Shown here one piece after another: positions 5,407 to 5,958 of a DNA stretch of 5,958 nt. The stretch comes from SLAN01 sp964565375 (GTDB lineage Bacteria > Spirochaetota > Spirochaetia > DSM-27196 > SKKC01), in NCBI GenBank assembly GCA_964565375.1, contig CAZMEV010000157.1, forward strand, positions 1 through 5,958. Reading direction: 5' to 3'. How positions within the stretch are numbered: position 1 is the first letter of the stretch; each line of letters opens with the position of its first letter. The notes beneath the pieces were generated by a model that made no database searches, had not been told where the DNA came from, and saw only the letters and a program-made list of their open reading frames with translations. The translations under genes and the position numbers were made by a program.

Positions 5407-5958
5407 ATCCAATGCTTTTACTTGCCCCGCTGTCCATTTCGGCCATAGGTGCAGGACTCGCTGCTCTTATATCGGTAACGGACAAGATCGTGAACAACTA
5501 TGGAGAGGTCACGATCAGCATCAACTCAGGGAAGAAAGAGCTTAACGTTCAGGGTGGGGGTAACATGCTTACCACCCTCGCCGAAGAGCAGATATTTGTG
5601 CCGTCAGCCTGCGGCGGGCGAGGAAGCTGTGGGGAATGCAAGGTTAAAGTTACCAGCGATATTGGACCAACGCTTCCCACGGAGCTTCCATGGATGTCCC
5701 CGGATGAGGTGAAGCAGAACGTACGCCTCGCCTGCCAGGTCAAGCTCAAAGAGGACGTGGAGATAGAGATTCCCGATTACCTCTTCTATATCAAGCGATA
5801 TCGCGGAACGGTGGAGAGAATCGAGGATCTTACCCACGACATAAAGGAAATCGGGATTCGACTGCCGCAGGGTGAGAAGATCGAATACGAAGCCGGGCAG
5901 TATATGCAGCTCGAAGTCCCGCCGTACGGCAAAGTGAAGGAACCTACCCAGCGCGCCT
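5403..5958 (+). CDS. nqrF: Na+-translocating NADH:quinone oxidoreductase subunit F (N-terminal part; cut by window edge)
   Basis: This is the electron-input subunit, which oxidises NADH via FAD and passes electrons to a [2Fe-2S] cluster. 185 codons are present. Order: one membrane helix (about 4-26); a plant-type ferredoxin domain (about 35-125) with Cys70, Cys76, Cys79 (ACGGRGSCGECKVKV) and Cys111 (RLACQVKL), the same spacing and numbering I recall for Vibrio NqrF; then the start of the FAD-binding reductase domain (RYRGTVERI, 132-140; YEAGQYMQLEVP, 162-173). The stretch TQRA at the window end should begin the RAYS FAD motif. It occurs at Arg184, about 26 residues earlier than Arg210 of Vibrio, because the long insertion after the AGQY block is missing. 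The NADH-binding half is off the right edge. The start has AAGGAG with a 7-nt gap and overlaps the mini-ORF stop. Ferredoxin-containing oxygenase reductases are related, but the N-terminal helix and position favour NqrF. Confidence 0.94.
   Translation, partial: MNPMLLLAPLSISAIGAGLAALISVTDKIVNNYGEVTISINSGKKELNVQGGGNMLTTLAEEQIFVPSACGGRGSCGECKVKVTSDIGPTLPTELPWMSPDEVKQNVRLACQVKLKEDVEIEIPDYLFYIKRYRGTVERIEDLTHDIKEIGIRLPQGEKIEYEAGQYMQLEVPPYGKVKEPTQRA

Overview
The window holds two divergent gene blocks from a bacterium, separated by a 143-bp AT-rich regulatory gap. No rRNA, tRNA, transposase, CRISPR or phage gene is visible, and every full-length gene is intact. The gene content fits a bacterium with a two-gene (alpha/beta) pyruvate dehydrogenase E1, lipoate scavenging and a sodium-pumping NQR-type respiratory complex. 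Marine or halophilic members of Bacteroidota/Balneolota, Verrucomicrobiota or Spirochaetota often have this combination, but I cannot assign a phylum from sequence alone.

Left block (minus strand, read from right to left): lplA (lipoate-protein ligase), pdhA (E1 alpha), then pdhB (E1 beta, cut by the left edge). The set is coherent: E1 decarboxylates pyruvate and hands the acetyl group to the lipoyl arm of E2, and LplA attaches that lipoyl group. E2 and E3 probably lie beyond the left edge. Two non-coding oddities interrupt the block. A perfect 8-bp stem-loop straddles the lplA stop codon. The unusually long 174-bp pdhA-pdhB spacer contains 2.8 copies of a 32-bp tandem repeat plus a 7-bp stem-loop.

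Right block (plus strand): nqrB, nqrC, nqrD, nqrE and nqrF (cut by the right edge), very tightly packed. Three successive junctions are 4-base ATGA stop/start overlaps. The fourth (nqrE-nqrF) is bridged by a 10-codon mini-ORF that overlaps both neighbours. Together they encode the membrane core, the two covalent-FMN subunits and the NADH-oxidising subunit of Na+-translocating NADH:quinone oxidoreductase. NADH made by pyruvate dehydrogenase is a plausible substrate.

The most interesting point is what is missing. The block starts at nqrB with its own promoter-bearing gap, with no nqrA in the usual first position. NqrB lacks most of the long N-terminal region of well-studied homologues, NqrC is about 60 residues short, and NqrF lacks an insertion of about 26 residues before its FAD motif. 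This may be a compact, NqrA-independent or RNF/NQR-intermediate form of the pump. The alternative is that nqrA lies elsewhere in the genome.
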